A stretch of 43,925 nucleotides of DNA from an uncultured Granulosicoccaceae bacterium (lineage in GTDB: Bacteria; Pseudomonadota; Gammaproteobacteria; Granulosicoccales; Granulosicoccaceae): assembly GCA_937927895.1 (NCBI GenBank), contig CALGKA010000063.1, positions 1-43,925 of the forward strand, written 5' to 3'. The notes beneath the pieces are model-generated. The model made no database searches and was not told where the DNA came from. It worked only from the letters and a program-made list of their open reading frames with translations. The stretch's first letter is position 1, and each line of letters starts with the position of its first letter. This document shows, piece after piece, positions 43,405-43,925 of this stretch. The position numbers were made by a program, and so were the translations under genes.

Positions 43405-43490
43405 CTTCGTTTAGGGTTGTTAACGAAACGCCTGAAAATATACATTGAGTCTTAAACAAGTTGATTGGACTATAAAAACTTAGATGTTAT

Positions 43491-43645
43491 GGGTTTCCGT
43501 TAGCGACATTATTCATAAAAAGGCAGCAACGCTGCTTATGAACATATTTATGTTGTACTCGTTTGATTTCCATGCCGTGCCGTTGAGGTCTGAGGTTTGA
43601 GGTCTGAGGTCTTTAGGAAACCCACTAGCGTTAGCGTGGGACCTG
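43491..43645. repeat. ~155-bp element, copy 1, with heptamer tract and REP-like palindrome
   Basis: Starts GGGTTTCCGTTAGCGAC, holds a small hairpin GCAGC-AAC-GCTGC, then four TGAGGTC-type heptamers at 43584-43611, then a REP-like palindrome (AGGAAACCCACTAGCG to GCGTGGGAC, about 43615-43641). The ends GGGTTTCC and GGAAACCC are inverted to each other, so it is bounded like a small non-autonomous element. No coding potential. Confidence 0.75.
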
Positions 43646-43745
43646 ACCGGTATGAATTCTAAGTTTGAAAGATGTAGTTCGAACTATGGAATTTTAGTTT
43701 TGTACAGTTCGGTTCTGGATATGAGGCAATATGAGATTGGGGTGG

Positions 43746-43777
43746 TTAGTCCCACGCTAACGCTTGTGGGTTTCCGT
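43746..43777 (-). repeat. inverted REP-like palindrome between the two elements
   Basis: Bases AGTCCCACGCTAACGCTTG through GGGTTTCC are the reverse complement of the palindrome that closes copy 1. Its right end is also the left end of copy 2. Facing copies could form a large stem in RNA. Confidence 0.75.
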
Positions 43778-43925
43778 TGACGTACTTTATTCGTAAAAAG
43801 GCAGCAAAGCTGCTTATGAACATGACTATGTCGTGCTCGTTAGATTTCCATGCCGTACTGTCGAGGTCTGAGGTCTGAGGTCTGAGGTCTTTAGGAAACC
43901 CACTAGCGTTAGCGTGGGACTGACC
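43768..43925. repeat. ~155-bp element, copy 2, cut by the window end
   Basis: A second copy of the element, 277 bases downstream. It has GGGTTTCCGTTGACG at its start, hairpin GCAGC-AAA-GCTGC (loop changed, arms kept), four heptamers at 43862-43889 (the first is CGAGGTC) and the palindrome at 43893 onward. It runs to the end of the window, so more copies may follow. Confidence 0.75.

Overview
The window looks like chromosomal DNA of a free-living, probably marine, gammaproteobacterium. The evidence is the set of typical housekeeping genes (trmB, tetrameric glycyl-tRNA synthetase glyQ/glyS followed by gmhB, type I glnA, yajD, the pqi operon), moderate GC content and the gene order. I cannot name a genus from the sequence alone.

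Layout. 0.2-5.0 kb (minus): trmB, a doubtful small ORF, then a pqi operon in which PqiA is split into two proteins, followed by the triple-MCE protein PqiB and the lipoprotein PqiC. 5.4-9.2 kb (plus): SLC13-type permease with RCK_C domains, a Tas-like aldo/keto reductase and a TatD-type hydrolase. 9.2-16.6 kb (plus): an accessory region with lower GC. It holds a lipoprotein with a jelly-roll-like C-terminus, an SGNH hydrolase, and a carbamoyltransferase / SxtJ-like / 50-residue DUF5989-like module in the order I recall for sxtI-sxtJ-sxtK of saxitoxin clusters but without the toxin genes. A GFA-family protein, a nucleotidyltransferase and a broken hypothetical gene follow. The carbamoyltransferase is interrupted by a frameshift exactly at the end of a perfect 12-bp hairpin. 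16.7-20.2 kb (minus): glyQ-glyS-gmhB.

20.9-25.1 kb (plus): glnA with a strong 3' hairpin, then about 1.6 kb of repeat-rich non-coding DNA, then a DUF4124 protein and a small exported protein. The repeats are six tandem units of about 123 bp carrying REP-like palindromes, an inverted REP copy, a 14-bp perfect hairpin and a GC-rich minisatellite. 25.2-33.6 kb (minus): an eight-gene, tightly overlapping operon for a type IV pilus / type II secretion-like machine: GspE/PilB-type ATPase, GspF/PilC platform, a fused PilM-PilN/GspL-like protein, PilO-like and PilP-like proteins and three prepilin-like proteins. It has no secretin, prepilin peptidase or retraction ATPase, and it is my best candidate for an under-described system here. 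33.6-35.9 kb (minus): GNAT acetyltransferase, an exported protein with a variant Tat-like leader, YajD-type HNH protein and an SDR oxidoreductase.

36.5-40.1 kb (plus): a fructose-type ABC import operon frcB-frcC-frcA-frcK, with a strong terminator between the binding protein and the permease that should lower expression of the downstream genes. 40.2-43.4 kb: a small conserved protein, an EamA exporter, a short crotonase with an altered active site, and an LldD-type flavin-dependent 2-hydroxyacid dehydrogenase. The last 0.5 kb is again repeat DNA: two copies of a roughly 155-bp element with heptamer (TGAGGTC) tracts and the same REP-like palindrome family that follows glnA. All functional statements rest on family recognition by eye; no search was run.
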